Of a stretch of DNA of 64,000 nucleotides, positions 51,450-63,497 are shown one piece after another. This DNA comes from Pleodorina starrii. Lineage: Eukaryota > Chlorophyta > Chlorophyceae > Chlamydomonadales > Volvocaceae. Location of the stretch: NCBI GenBank assembly GCA_030267565.1, contig BRXU01000007.1, positions 3,038,001 to 3,102,000 on the forward strand, written 5' to 3'. Every line of letters begins with the position of its first letter. Position 1 is the first letter of the stretch. The translations under genes and the position numbers were made by a program. The notes under the pieces were generated by a model. It ran no database searches and was not told the DNA's origin. It saw only the letters and a program-made list of their open reading frames with translations.

Positions 51450-52535
51450 ATGGTAAGTGATTATACCTTTTTTCCACACCTTGTGCAATTTGTAGGGGTT
51501 CCACCTTGTCGACCTCATCTCTTACTTCATCCTCCTGCTTTTTCAACAGGCTGCAGGCGCGGCCCGATCTTGTGCTCCGGGGTATCTGTTGAGTCTGCCA
51601 CTGGAGCTGCAGCTGCGCGTCCTGGAAGGTCTTGGCGGGCAGGACCTGTGCGCCGTGGAGGCTTCTTGCCGCGACCTGCGGCGCTTGGTCGCAGGAAATA
51701 CACATCTTTATCAACTTGCACTTGTGGAGGACTTTAGATGTACGCTGGCAGCGGCACCCCCGTCTATCAACTGGAAGGCGCAGTATGTGTGAGTTATGGC
51801 TTTGGAGATTGTTTCCCGTCGCTGCCGCAACCTTGAATTGTTTCATCATTCCTGGTCACAGGGACATGTTCATCAGGGCGCGGCTTAAGACTCTGGAGCA
51901 GTAAGTATATGGTCGGTCAGGGATCCCTCCTTGCGTCGCGTTTGGGGTCGCAACCTGTTGCAATATGCGACAATGCCTTTGTATATTTTTAGGGTGGAGC
52001 TGCCTCGGTTTCACCGTTGCAAACAGCTTCGCGCTCTCAACCGCTGGCCATGCAGGCATCAACGCGTGTGCCAAGTGCTGAAGGAGCGGCTTGACGAGCT
52101 CGATGACCTACTCGGCGACGCAGACGACGTGCGGCAGGTTCTGGGCGCTCCGGAGCTCCTGACGAGCGAGCCTTGCCTTGTCCTTGCCATTGTCGGCAAC
52201 ATGGAACAGGTGGGGCGACCTTGTCGCGCGCCCGTGAGAATGCGTTTCCTCCGATACACGTGCAACCGACATACCTTGGGTTCTCGTGACGGCTTGTCGC
52301 TCACAACTTGGAACGGCCGCTTCAACCTTGTGCCCTTGCGCCCTTGCGCCAACTGCCGTGTTGCGCGCAGGAGGCGCTGCAGCAGCGCTGGGACGCATCA
52401 CAGGACCTCCTCATGGCCGAGTCGAAGCTTCGCGTCGTGCAAGCCGAGATGCAGGACCTCCTCGCTCGGATTCCCCGCTACTGGTGGCCCGCGGCGCTGC
52501 AGACGGCTGCCGCGTGGGGATACGCCCCTGCATAA
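51450..52535 (+). CDS. F-box protein, 220 aa, 5 exons
   Basis: Exons 51450-51452 (ATG alone), 51550-51788, 51862-51900, 51993-52209, 52371-52535; phases close. Residues about 14-60 form an F-box: LSLPLELQLRVLEGLGGQDL, then CAVEASCRDLRRLVAGNTHLY and INWKAQY. The F-box binds Skp1 in SCF ubiquitin ligases. The rest is alpha-helical and rich in Leu/Asp/Gln (LKERLDELDDLLGDADDV, ESKLRVVQAEMQDLLARIP), probably a short coiled coil for substrate or partner binding; no LRR, Kelch or WD repeat is seen. The one-codon first exon is inferred from ATG directly followed by GTAAGT and by phase. It is the only intact non-transposon gene right of 48 kb, and its codon use is less GC-biased than that of the left-hand genes. 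Confidence 0.76.
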
Positions 52536-52930
52536 CCCGCCACGCAGCAAGAGCCCTGCGAAGGAAGACGCGCTCCCGACAACGGGCATCCAACTCTTTC
52601 TGCGTCTTCGTCGTGCCAACATCGCCACCGCCGCTGGACGCTACTCGTCCACTCAGCCGTATCTTCGCCGGGCGCTATTACGCCTATGTGGCTAAACCAC
52701 CGCTGGTAGCTCCGCCTGCCGGATCGAGTGCGCTGCCCGAGGGCTAACAGCCAACATCTGGCATCGGCGCGAGGGCTGGTGAGCAAGGGCTGGATCAACG
52801 GTCGCTGGCGACAGACCATAAAATCGGTGTGTTGGCTGGTCTTAGCGCATGGCACTGGTGGTACCGCCTTTGCCAGCGTGCGAGGTTGCGGGAATGGTAG
52901 CCTGGGCTTCTGCCTCCGTCTGCCTGTTCC

Positions 52931-52935
52931 TGTAA
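52931..52935 (+). terminator. TGTAA poly(A) signal of the F-box gene
   Basis: Exact TGTAA about 400 nt after the stop codon, the canonical volvocine signal, on the coding strand. Confidence 0.55.
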
Positions 52936-55900
52936 CCTGTTCATTCCGCTCCAATTGGTGCCTGTTGAGTTGGCGTGACTGGTAGCGAGTAGCATCGGGT
53001 CTATCGTGCAGGGCACTGAGCGAATTCGGGGTGTTCGGTCGCGCTGATAAAGTTTGTACTACTGGGTCGGTGAGCGGGTCTCCACCCAGGTCCGGATGAG
53101 GGCTGAAGCGCCGCACCCGTCTGGGCTTTGCGCGGAGCTGGTGCGTGAGAGAAAGGGAGCGGGACCTCGCCGGCGTTGGTTTGCCTGGGAGCATTCGCTG
53201 ACATGCGCGTTTGCTTGGTCCCGGTTGGTTTCGGCGGCATAATTTCGGCTTCGGCTTGATCCCCTCGCGCCTCCCTCGCTTGGGTTGGCCGCTCTAGGCC
53301 CTGTGCTGCTTTCGCCCGCACGTTGGTGCGCTTTGCGTTGTTGGAGCTAGTATCTCAGTCGCACTGCTGATGTTATGGCACCGGTGAAATAAAGTGGTTG
53401 CATGCATGCGAAACCAGCGCTTGGAGCGTCGCCACACACAGTGACTGCTTCGCATGAGCGTTGTGAAAATAGCGGCGTGGGGCAAGCTGTTTGGTAATCA
53501 TGCCCGTTGAATGTCGAAGACTTTGGTGCAGCAGCAAGCGGACGTGGATGCGTTTGTTGTCGGACGTTGGAAGCGTTTGTGCGACAGCTGCAATGCAACT
53601 TTTTTTTCCAGCGAAACCAAAATACAAAAACTCATTGCGCATGCGTTGGCTTGCTGCTCGCTCCCGACAGCAGGCCACGTGCCGCGTCGCTGCACCTAGC
53701 GCGACGCGTGCGGCACGCCATTCTTGTAGGTGTGACGTCCTTTCGCCCCCCCCGGCGTTGTCGTCCTTGGGGGGCTCGCAGGTGTGTTCGTGCGTTGCTG
53801 CTCATTTGGGCCCGCCGCGGCCCGAATGCCTCATTTCATGTGGCTGCTTCATCAGTGCCCCCAAGAGCTTTTGAAGCAGTAGCGAATGGTTTGGATGATT
53901 GTCTGTCGCTGTTTTGCAACGTGAGCTGCCATGTGTGCAGCGGAACTGGTACCGCATCTGTGTGTGTGCACATCGGTGCCCCGTTTGTGTGTGCGCGTCC
54001 TTTGCTTCGTGCCGTATCGTATCTACTGATCGTGCCTTGAGTGCACTTTTGGCTTCAGGGGGCGAAGGGCAAGGCGAAGGGTAAAACGAGCGGACCCCTC
54101 GTGTGGCCTTGCGCGCCGTCGGCTGCCCTGCTCGGCGCTCGTCTTGACACGCGGCGGCCGCTCGGATACCAGCTGCCAAGCTTGCCTGTCCCTGACCCCC
54201 ATCCTGACCAGACCTTCTGGGCCGGGTTGTCGTTTTAATCCATAAGGCTGTGCCACGAGGAGTTCATTCCGTAAACGGCGCCGTCGTAATTTTGATCGAG
54301 GGAGTGTCGTTGGCACGTTGCGCCGCGCGTCAGTTTGTGCGCGCGTGTGTGCGCGTATGCGTGTTTGTTGTTTAAAAACTCTGCATAGGCCGCGAGGCAG
54401 TTCGCATACATATGATGGTGAGGAGACTCTGCTGGTGCAGTCCACTGGGCACGCACACATGCGCATTTCCGTCGCGGCGGCGTTGGCCTGCCGCGCCACA
54501 CAAGAGTGAGACCATCGAGGAAATGGCTTTAATGCCGTGCGGGATGGAAGCCGCCCGGTGCGGGAGGGGGATTCGAGGCTTGGGCGGCGCCATTGTTTCG
54601 TGTCGGTTGTGCTTTCGTTTGTTGGGTGTGCGCTTCTGTTTCTGTCGACACTTGTCGCGGTGTACCAGCTTGGGCCGAATCTCTTTCCGGGTGGCGCTGT
54701 GTCGTGCAGCTCACGCGGGTGGCCGCTTGTTGGTGAGGATATTGGGCCCAATTGGTGCTCCGCGACACTCACCCTCACGTGAGAACGGAAGGGTGTGTTT
54801 GCGGTTTCCTCGTGGGCGGGCGGCCAGGCGCGAGCGGTTCACGCACGGCGCTTACCCTGCCACGCTCGACGGCCGCGGCGCAGGGCGCTGCAGCTGCTGC
54901 TGTGAGGGCGGCTAGGAGCGAGACGTGCGGCTCATCTGCCCCATCCGAATTGTTGTACCGCTAACATTGTACCATTTCATGCGCTGGCTGGGTTGCTGAT
55001 TTTTTGTTTCTGTTTTAAACAATGTGGCGTTTTGAGGCTTGTGGTGCTTTGATTCTTCCGGAGGCGAGGACGCGGCGCGAACACGGGGTTCGGCGCTGTG
55101 CTGTCAGGAAGACGATGTTTGATGGGGCGTGAGTAGTCACGGTCTAGAGTGATTGACCCATTACCGGGCAGGGGGATTACGGCTCTTTGGCCTAGGTCAC
55201 GTTGAATGGGGCTGTGGTTTTTGTTGCTAACGCGCTGTGCAGTCTTCGGGCGCACCCCTGCGGGATTTGGCGTGATGCCAATGACAGACAGAGGAGGATA
55301 CGGGGCGTGTTGTGTTGCGTTGCTAGCGCGACGAGTTCCTCATAGCAGCGTCCGCAGCATGAAACGCATGCGTGCGCCGGATGTATTCCATCACAGTGCC
55401 GAAGGCAACGTCCTCCGCCAGAATTTGACGTGTGCAGCAGAATTAATACCTTGTTGTGCATTAACTTCATGCCGTATAGCGCACACACTCACATACACAC
55501 AACGATTGCGTCTGTTGTGCCCGGGTCCTAGGTCCCGGCTTTTTCTCAGTTTTGCATGGCCGCTGCCGGGGACGCGCTTGGTCGGTGGGACGCGGCGCGT
55601 CCAGCACGCGGGCCTCGCGGGGCGCCCCAACGATGTGGTTGCCGTCGTGCTGTTCGTTCGGGACATCGAGGTTAGGCATGCAAATGCGCACATCTCTTGC
55701 CCGGGGGCTGGTGGGAGAGAGCGGATAGGCAGTCAGTTCAGGTCTGCTTGGCGTGGGGCCTGCGTCGCATGAACCTGCGTTGGGTTGCGGCGGGCGCAAT
55801 TATGGGCGGATGGCCGGGGCGGTAGGGCTTCTCCTGGTTTGGTGTTTGGCTTGCGGCCCGGGGCAGTGTTGAATGTCGCGCGGTTGTGTCATCGAGCGTT

Positions 55901-57350
55901 TGACGGGTCTTGCACGTTCTCCCTGGGTTCGATTGGCCCTGTGGAACGCTGCCGTGTTGCTTTCTGCTGCCACGGCACCGTCTGTTATGTTTGTTTAGTC
56001 CTGTGTTGCAAAGCGCATTATACAATTCGTCTGGTGTACGGCGGTGACGCTGTGCCGCTGCCCCCGCTTGTGAGGTTTCTGCAACGCTAGCTATTGTTTC
56101 TGTTCTGTACATCACGGCCCTCTGTCGATCATGAAGGCACGTGGGCGACGGCAGGCTGGCAGTTTTGACGTTGTCATTGTTGATGGTTGTTGACCGCGCG
56201 CCTTTGCGAGCATAGTGAGTGACTACGCAGCCGGTGCGGCGTAGAGAATCTTTGTGTGTGTGTCTAGGTCGTGCGGCACGGAAAGGACTGGTTTTCCAGG
56301 GGCGCCCATCGTGTATTTCATTCGTCCTTCGGGTCGCTTTGCTCCCTGCAGCGATGTACTTGACGTGCGCTGATTAAAGACTGAATGCATGGCTGTGCTT
56401 GACCTCATTCGGCGCGTTGCCTCTTGTTGCCCATTTCATGGCGCAAGGCCTTGCAAGGTTTGGGCTTGGAAGGAAATCGGCGTGCCCCAAAGTCTTGTGG
56501 GGTCTGACCGTGGGCTGCCCACGCGCCACTTCAATGGTAACCACCACCCATCACAGTACGTGCCCATGCGCCCCAAACAGCTTTAGCCATGGTTGCACAC
56601 AGCTCCCCAGCAGCAACAGTCCGGTTGGCCTGGTGCGATGTTGCCCGTCATCGCCTGGACCGCTGTTGTATGCGTTTGTGCAATGGCTGTTCGTTCTCGT
56701 TCCATCGACCGGCGAGCGCCTCAGCGGCCGTATTGAGAAGGCAGTCATTGTGTTTCGCCGATGCCGTATGCACAGTGTCTGCAGGCTTTCTTGTTTCCGC
56801 TCAGGCCGCTGTCCCCATCGTTCCTTTCCTGACATAAGCCAGCCGTGGCTCGCAAGGAGGCTCGCAGCACAAAGGCTTGGACTGTTTCCCCCTTGTTACG
56901 GCATCGCAGCTGCACGCATATGATGGCCGCCAGCGCTGAAAAGGCCGTCCCGCGAAAACGCGCCGTTGAATCAGTTTTTTTACGTTGTCATACGGGTTGT
57001 AACGGGTGTCACCGCACCACAAGTCCTGGAGCCTGAATAAGGCGATGCGGGCGATGGCATCGCTTTCTTCACGTTTCCATGCGCCGTTGTACACCGTCGA
57101 TCTCGACGTGCCTGGCAGAGTTACTCCTGGCACGTTGCATGCGGCTCCTCTCTGGCACACGAGTGACACAAGAGCGGCACTGTGACTCCCCAACGGGAGG
57201 GGTGACCGGGCGAACCTCACAGCCCCATCACAGGCCTCACCGGTTCATGCGGGGCCCTACGGTATGCCAGGCGTCTCACGTTGTTGGAATTCGCCAGCTG
57301 CCAACAAGCGCGCGTCTGGCGCGGCCAGTCCGAGGTAAGCGGCGGTTCAT
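52936..57350. other. 4.4 kb without a recognised gene
   Basis: TG-rich, moderate-GC DNA. Open frames of 100-250 codons occur on both strands, but none has a domain, a phase-consistent exon chain or volvocine codon bias. Possibly decayed repeat sequence. Confidence 0.4.
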
Positions 57351-57351
57351 G

Positions 57352-57492
57352 GCGGGGCAGCAAAAAAGGGGCGCCTTGCGGTGCAAGTATCGGTGTTTGC
57401 CTTGCGATTCGTGCACCCGGCGAAGCCAATGTCATGGTAAGATGGTATGCAAACCTGGAAACCCGGCGGCGTGCCGCCACAAGCCTTCCTAA
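57352..57492 (+). other. Cys-rich frame, possible zinc-binding exon or relic
   Basis: The frame reads CKYRCLPCDSC, then RRSQC, KMVCK and ACRHKP, seven cysteines in about 30 residues followed by a stop. The spacing resembles a small zinc-binding module, but the family is not recognised and no neighbouring exon could be attached. Confidence 0.25.
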
Positions 57493-60077
57493 TTCCGGCG
57501 GCTTCAATGGAGCCTTGACTGGCAAGACAGGTCCCGGGCGGCACCGGCACCCATTCTCGACCGTCCCTAGGCTGCCTCCACCGAACACCGCTCCGAAACC
57601 CTTCTCATGGCCCCCAGCCGCAACGTCGACCGAACGGGTCGGTCCCCACGTTCTCTCACTTCTGCCAGTTTCCCTCACTCCCGCAGCGCCACCCCCCTGA
57701 CTGATGCAGCTGCGTCAGTCGTCGTGTCTGATGCCGCCGGTGAGGCTCGCTCACCAACGCGCCTAGCCCAATGCATTTGGCCGCGTTGGACAGACTGGGG
57801 GCCGTCGCGCAGGTGCCAGAAAGGCTGCCACTGCTGATGCTACAGACTCCGTTCCTGCTCCGGAACCGAACCGCAGCCATGTCATCAGCGCAGCCAAAGG
57901 GAGCCCCGCGGATGCAGTCCATTCCATGAAGTCCTATCCCCGCTTGCCCGGTCCGCCCGGCCGCCCTGTCCAGCCAGCTAGCCATTCCGGCTGACGCTGC
58001 GGCCCATGGACGGATGGATGGGTGCTGACACGCATGCTTCCTTGCAGCAGCGCAAGCTCTGCCCCCAAGATATGCTCCTATGGAGCTGCTGGAAGGCTCA
58101 GGAAGGATGCGCCGCAGACCGCCGGATGGCCGCCAGGCTGGGTCGCCCATACGCCCAGCCCACGTAAACGCTTCGGACTGCTTGAATGCATTGCCTATGC
58201 TCACAATGAATACGGCGCCCCGCGCCCCACGCGGATCGGCATTCCATTCTCGCACATCTGATTGATTTCACCAGAACGCGTTTAATACTTATGATCACTC
58301 GCGCCAGCATCCCTGCTGTATGTCATTCACAGCGCTATTCACATACTTTTGGCAAAGCCGGTTTAGCCTGCATTTCCCACATCCCCCTACCCTCTTTCCG
58401 TTGAGCGCTCTAGTGGTCGAGTCGCTTTACGGTTTCTTTTTCGCTTTGGGCGCTGTTTGTTTCTCACCACCCCGCAGCCATTATTCGTTGTTACTCGGCT
58501 TACTTCCCATCAGCCAACATCTCCGACAGGCCTCTGCTCCGGCCGCGCCTGTTGTGCGTTCCCCGTCAAGGTCGCCGAGGACGTTTTTTTTCGTACTTTG
58601 CATCGCTCCCTCCCTTCAAATCGCTGAACTGTCGTCCAACCATTTTGGAATTTGAGGACGCCGATGTATGTAGTTCTGTCTTCTCGATTCCGATGCGGCC
58701 CCCTCTCTTTCATTCGAACTGGCCGCACTCCGCGTTCCGTTCGAGTCGCCGCATTCAGTCTCTTCATCTTGTGCAGTGCAGCTAGAAGTCCCCATTCCTA
58801 CGCCTCCTTTTCTACGGCTTGTCGTCTATCCTCGGCGCCTTTGCCGGCCCTTGCCGAGGATCACCGCCTTATCCACACGACGTACCCTTTTCTGTCGTCC
58901 CGACTGCGTTTTCCCTGCTCCGCCCCCGAATGCGCCCTCTCCGAACGTCGCTCTCGCTTTGCCTACGCCTCCGGTTTCCCTTCCCCAACAACCATTCTTC
59001 TTTCCCTCCCTCGTCCGGCCACGGCTCCGCTGGCACTGCACGTCTGCGCCTAACCGCCGGGTTTCTTCCCCACGTGTGTGTACGGGTCACCCAGATTGGG
59101 CAGATGGGCACACAGGTCCGCCTATATATGCCTTTAACCCTCCAATGTCCGTCGGGCCAACGGGCCCATTCCGGGTCTGTCTGCGCCAGAAATGCACAGC
59201 GTGCAGCATAAAAGTAGCTGCGCTGCACTTGCTAGGTTACCTCGATAACGTGTATGGGGACGTAATGTGGCATACAAATTCGCACACCCTGTGGGACTGA
59301 CTGACGCCGGGACGTGTCACATGTGAATGTTTCCCTGGCCCCCGATGTCACACATTCGCGGGCTGAAGCCCGAATGCTAATAAAACGTTATACGGTAAGC
59401 GCGGCCACGCGTGCACGTGTGCTCCTCAATAACTGTGCGCGGGCACGTCTGTTTGGCCCGGATCCGAGCTCCGGGCCCCACGTCTGGCAGGCCTGAGCTG
59501 GCCTCAGGACAGGATGTTGGGGTCGTCACAGTGGGCTGTAGAACACTCGGACAGGAAGAGCACGCGGGCCAGCTGTGTACGTATGTGAGGCTTTGGCCTG
59601 CCTGGCTTGTGTCGTGCTGAGTACGGCACCTTGCATTGTGTGCTCTGGTGCTGGTTCTTTGGCCCTGTGTGTGCCCGGCACGCCCCAGGGGTTCGGAATG
59701 TGTATGGGCTTCGGCCTGGCAGTAGGCAACATACCGGTACGCTACCATGTCGTACTGGTCGTACGCCAGCGACGTGCGTGTCCCCTCACGGCTGACTTCC
59801 GTCAAGGGGCGCACAACACTCCCGTAGTACCCAAGAGGTGTTTGATTACTCGTTTGATTACTCGTTTACTCCAGGGTAGTACCGCTCTTGCGTGGCCCTC
59901 TGAATCTGCGCCAGGGGGGCTACCAACGTGCCAACGTGCCAGGGGCTTTGACCTGCTGGTCCCCAAGAGGTCATCACGGCCCGCTTTTCCCCTGCAATGG
60001 GAACATAAATTGCCCGCATTAGGGGCTCGTAGACGGGGCACTCCACCGGGGAGTGGCAGTGTGGCACCCATCCTCTT
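57493..60077. other. 2.6 kb without a recognised gene
   Basis: Includes a pyrimidine-rich stretch (58330-59050) and a TATA-like CCTATATATGCC near 59120-59132. No coding feature was supported. Confidence 0.4.
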
Positions 60078-60183
60078 CCGCGTCCCCGCCACATACGACA
60101 CACCGCGTCCCCGCCACACACAACATACCGCGTCCCCGCCACACACGACATACCGCGTCCCCGCCACATATGGCATACCGCGG
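60078..60183 (+). repeat. 25-bp minisatellite, 4 copies
   Basis: Four units beginning CCGCGTCCCCGCCACA, differing at a few positions, plus a partial fifth start (CCGCGG). Confidence 0.95.
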
Positions 60184-60208
60184 CAAGTTCGTTCGGCACG
60201 CGATTTTT

Positions 60209-60275
60209 GGGCGGGGCCCCAGCGCGAAGCGCCCGGGGGGGCCCCGCCCTGTAGGATTGCCCATGTCCGTGTGGC
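60209..60275 (+). repeat. GGGGCCCC foldback repeat, copy 1
   Basis: GGGCGGGGCCCC (60209-60220) and its exact reverse complement GGGGCCCCGCCC (60238-60249) enclose AGCGCGAAGC. The block continues to TGTAGGATTGCCC and matches 62320-62382 in inverted orientation. Confidence 0.85.
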
Positions 60276-61030
60276 CTGTGGACTGTGGTGTCCTAACAAA
60301 AGTGCAGAATCTCGGCCAACGGAAATACTGCATAAGTAAAAGATTACATTCCTTATTGCATGGTATCTTTATTATAGAAACCCAACATCGCACGAGTAAA
60401 AACCAGTTTGGCAGTCTCCATGGACCGAGGCCGAGGTCAAACCAACGCCTCTCGGCCTATAATTAATTCCAGAAGATTCATCATTCCTCAAAGTGGATTT
60501 CTGACATGACGGCGTGAAATGAATCTTCGTTTCGGCAACCAACTATGTTTGCATTGCGAACATTCTTCCCGCGACCACACCACAGCTCTGCTACCCGGTC
60601 CGACCGACTTGACGCATATTTCGATTACAAAGGTTGCAAGGAGCAAACCATGAGGGGCAAACTGCTGGTTGTTGGACGCCAAGCCGCAAATGCACGCATG
60701 ATGCAGCGGTCTTCTGCGGGCCGCCCAACAAGTCCAGTCGGCAACCTAGGGGATGGACTTCTACATTCCCTGTCCTAATGTTAAAGCAGTCAAGCCTCCT
60801 CTACGGCGAATACCTTAGTAGCGAAGCCTGTGCACTCTCGTCGGCAACTGCACGTCGTCGTAACCCTTGCAAACAGTTCCGCTGTCCTTCTATTGGCAAG
60901 TCAGCCTGCGTGATGTGTACATGATACACTCCATGTCTACTGTCAAGTAACGTCAGCCAATGCGCTGGCCGGAAGAGTTGCACAGTGCCGAGACGGCGCG
61001 CGATGCTAAACATAGGTCGGATTGCTGAAG
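60276..61030. other. Intergenic, no gene seen
   Basis: Low-to-moderate GC DNA between repeat blocks; nothing recognised. Confidence 0.4.
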
Positions 61031-61032
61031 CC

Positions 61033-61275
61033 GCAGGCATTTCAGATATAAAGCTCTGGCTGCCTATCAGCAGGAATGTCGACACTCTCACAGTTGACGC
61101 CCTCGCCGCTCGCTTTGGAAATGCCGTATTTCGGTCGATGCGCACATGCGCTCATGCACCCGACGGGATGACGCGCTTCGCGCGGCGCCGGCAGGCCTTG
61201 CTAACGACTCGGCTAGCAGGCATTTCGGGAAAAAGCTCTGGCTGTCTATCAGCAGGAATGTCGACACTCTCACAC
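61033..61275 (+). repeat. Direct repeat, about 60 bp, 183 bp apart
   Basis: 61033-61092 and 61216-61274 share GCAGGCATTTC, AAGCTCTGGCTG, TATCAGCAGGAATG and TCGACACTCTCACA with few changes. They look like the start of a larger tandem duplication. Confidence 0.85.
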
Positions 61276-61328
61276 TTCACGTACGCCCTCGCCACCCTAG
61301 CACTCAACTTAACCCGTACGGATTTAGT

Positions 61329-61710
61329 GGGGCCCCGCCCTTTTTCCGGCTTCAAGGAAGCCGACACCAACCCCTTGTCCGTCGGCCGCCGCGCGAATAG
61401 AGGCACAGGTTCCAGGTTCCAGCCGCCAAGACGGAATCGCTTCATCGCCGTGTAACGCTTCCGAGGCATACACACTCGCAAATGATCAAACCGCTGTTCA
61501 TAAGCCTCGAGGGTGTATGCGACACCCATCCAGTTTAGATAAGGACACACATCGTCACGCCGGGCCTGCCCGCTCCGTGCCGTATAGGGTACGGCCCCTT
61601 GTAACTGCTTGCTCCCAAGCTGGAGTAATCAGCAAATTACACGCGACCTTGAGGGGGTTGTCGGACAAGGGGTGTCGGCTTCCTCGAAGCCGGAAAAAGG
61701 GCGGGGCTCC
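61329..61710. repeat. Foldback element with about 50-bp inverted repeats
   Basis: 61329-61383 and 61663-61710 are close reverse complements. Each arm begins with GGGGCCCCGCCC or a one-base variant and itself contains a mini-palindrome (CGGCTTC / GAAGCCG). The 280-bp centre has no recognised gene. Confidence 0.82.
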
Positions 61711-62319
61711 TTTACAATCGTACGTGTCGGTTACTTACGTGGAGGGTGGAGCACGAGTGAGCGGGTGCCATGCGATTTGCGAAAAATCCGGGTGTATGCC
61801 GAGTCGTCGGTACGGTTAACCGCCAACCGACGAGCGCGTCTCACCGAGGGAGCCGCGGCCAGAGGATGGATTAGGATGGATTTGTGTGAGGGTGAGAGGC
61901 CCGATTAAACCACATGAACATTCGGCTTATCCGCATGCGCCGTTCTTCAGTATTCATGTCTGATAACCATGGAACCTTATGGATTGGAAGCCGGCGCGAC
62001 AGGGGCTGATGTGACTGCGACCTTCGTTGGTAATTTCTCTTTCGGGAAGGTGGTCGGTAAAAGCGGGTGCTCAAGTTATCAAGCTTCCTCAACTCAGACT
62101 TTTATACATGATAAACATGGCACCGTTTGGTGTCAAACGCAGCTCGAGAAGCGTTGAAGTGACCTTGACCTTGGTCAGTGGAGACCGTCGAATTTGTCTT
62201 TTTATGCAAATGATTTTTGCAAAATACCGTGCAATATATAAGTCAAACTACAACATGTATTAATTTTTACGGCGGTGAGATCATTTGTCTGGTCGCTACA
62301 CACACCCTCACACACACGC
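61711..62319. other. Intergenic, no gene seen
   Basis: Low-GC toward the right; nothing recognised. Confidence 0.4.
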
Positions 62320-62382
62320 AAACACACGGGCAATGCTACAGGGCGGGGCCCCCTGAAGAGCTTCGCGCTGGGGCCCCGATCA
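62320..62382 (-). repeat. GGGGCCCC foldback repeat, copy 2
   Basis: Inverted copy of 60209-60275, with the shared block (A)CAGGGCGGGGCCCC (about 62338-62352), CTTCGCGCTGGGGCCCC and GGGCAATGC. The inner stem is less perfect than in copy 1. Confidence 0.82.
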
Positions 62383-62622
62383 AAGAATATGATACGTTTA
62401 AATGTGCAGGCCAAACTTGAGCTTTGGCCTGCACGCGCCGTGTCGCGAAAAACACGGCTCCTTGCAGATGTTCGGCTTCCGTAACGTCACTGGTTTCGTA
62501 CGCGGCAAACCATCGTCACCATAATGGTGTTGGCATTGCGGAAACGTGGGCTTTCTTGTTCCCAAAAGCAGACAATGTCGACGAAGTATAGGTTCTCCTA
62601 CTTGCTCTCGTAGCGACAGAGG

Positions 62623-63497
62623 TTGATGGATGGATGATGATGATGATGATGTTACAAGCTTCAGTGAGCTCGTACGGTTCAAACGAACCCGAAGGCTCAT
62701 GAACCGCCTCAGTCAAGCAAAAGGAACAAAAAGTAAGGAAAAATCAACCGTAGCAGAAAGGGCATAAAGACAACATAAGACAGATACGTCACAAAAGCAC
62801 AACATGACCTGAGAAGGAGTCTCCATCGACTCTACACGGCGATGCGCTCGCGCCGAAAGCAAAACATGTCATAAACAACCTTTGCAAGACCGCGCTGATC
62901 GTCTATTTGCATGACGTCGCAAACACTCGCTCCCTCCGGTACACCCAGGTCCCAAAGCTTCTGCCGCGCTGACACGAGAGCAGAACACTCCAACAGAAAG
63001 TGCTTCTCGTCCTCGACGGCACCATTAATGCGACACGCCTTGCACACACGCAACTCCCTGGCTCGATTACTCTCGCTATTAACCGCCAGGTCTGATATGC
63101 ATAACCGGAAACGGAGAAGGGCACGGTGGTGCGCCGGGGGAATGTAACCCTCAAACTGCTTCGGCTGCCCCATCCTGTGCTTGTGACGGCACATTTTCAC
63201 GCCTGGCTTCCTGCCATCCGTAACGAAAGAGCACGGGTCGACGGCCAACCTGTCACTGGCCCAATCATCATTAATGCGCCCCCTAAGAGTGTCCAACAGC
63301 GCCTCAACGTCGAGCTTGCACGTATAGTACCGTCTAACCCTGGCGTCGATGGTACCCGCCGTCGCATCCTCCGGCCAGTCATGCCTTAAGATGTTCAGAG
63401 CCCGAATGATCTTAGTTCCCCAGCCGTCCCCCTGCAAATCCGATTCCAATGCCAGCCGGATCTCGTGACGAAAAACACTGTGGTATATGCTGCTAGT
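62623..63497 (-). mobile_element. LINE B, 5'-truncated, 3' end with ATC/CATC tail
   Basis: The minus-strand frame runs from the junction at 63497 to the stop at 62832. It ends in a LINE-type zinc motif (VCKAC, then VEDEKHFLLEC) preceded by HHRALLRFRLCISDLAVN. The 3' UTR ends in (ATC)n(CATC)n at 62623-62650. The RT domain is missing, so this is a 5'-truncated copy. The sequence immediately upstream is the tail of LINE A. Confidence 0.78.
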
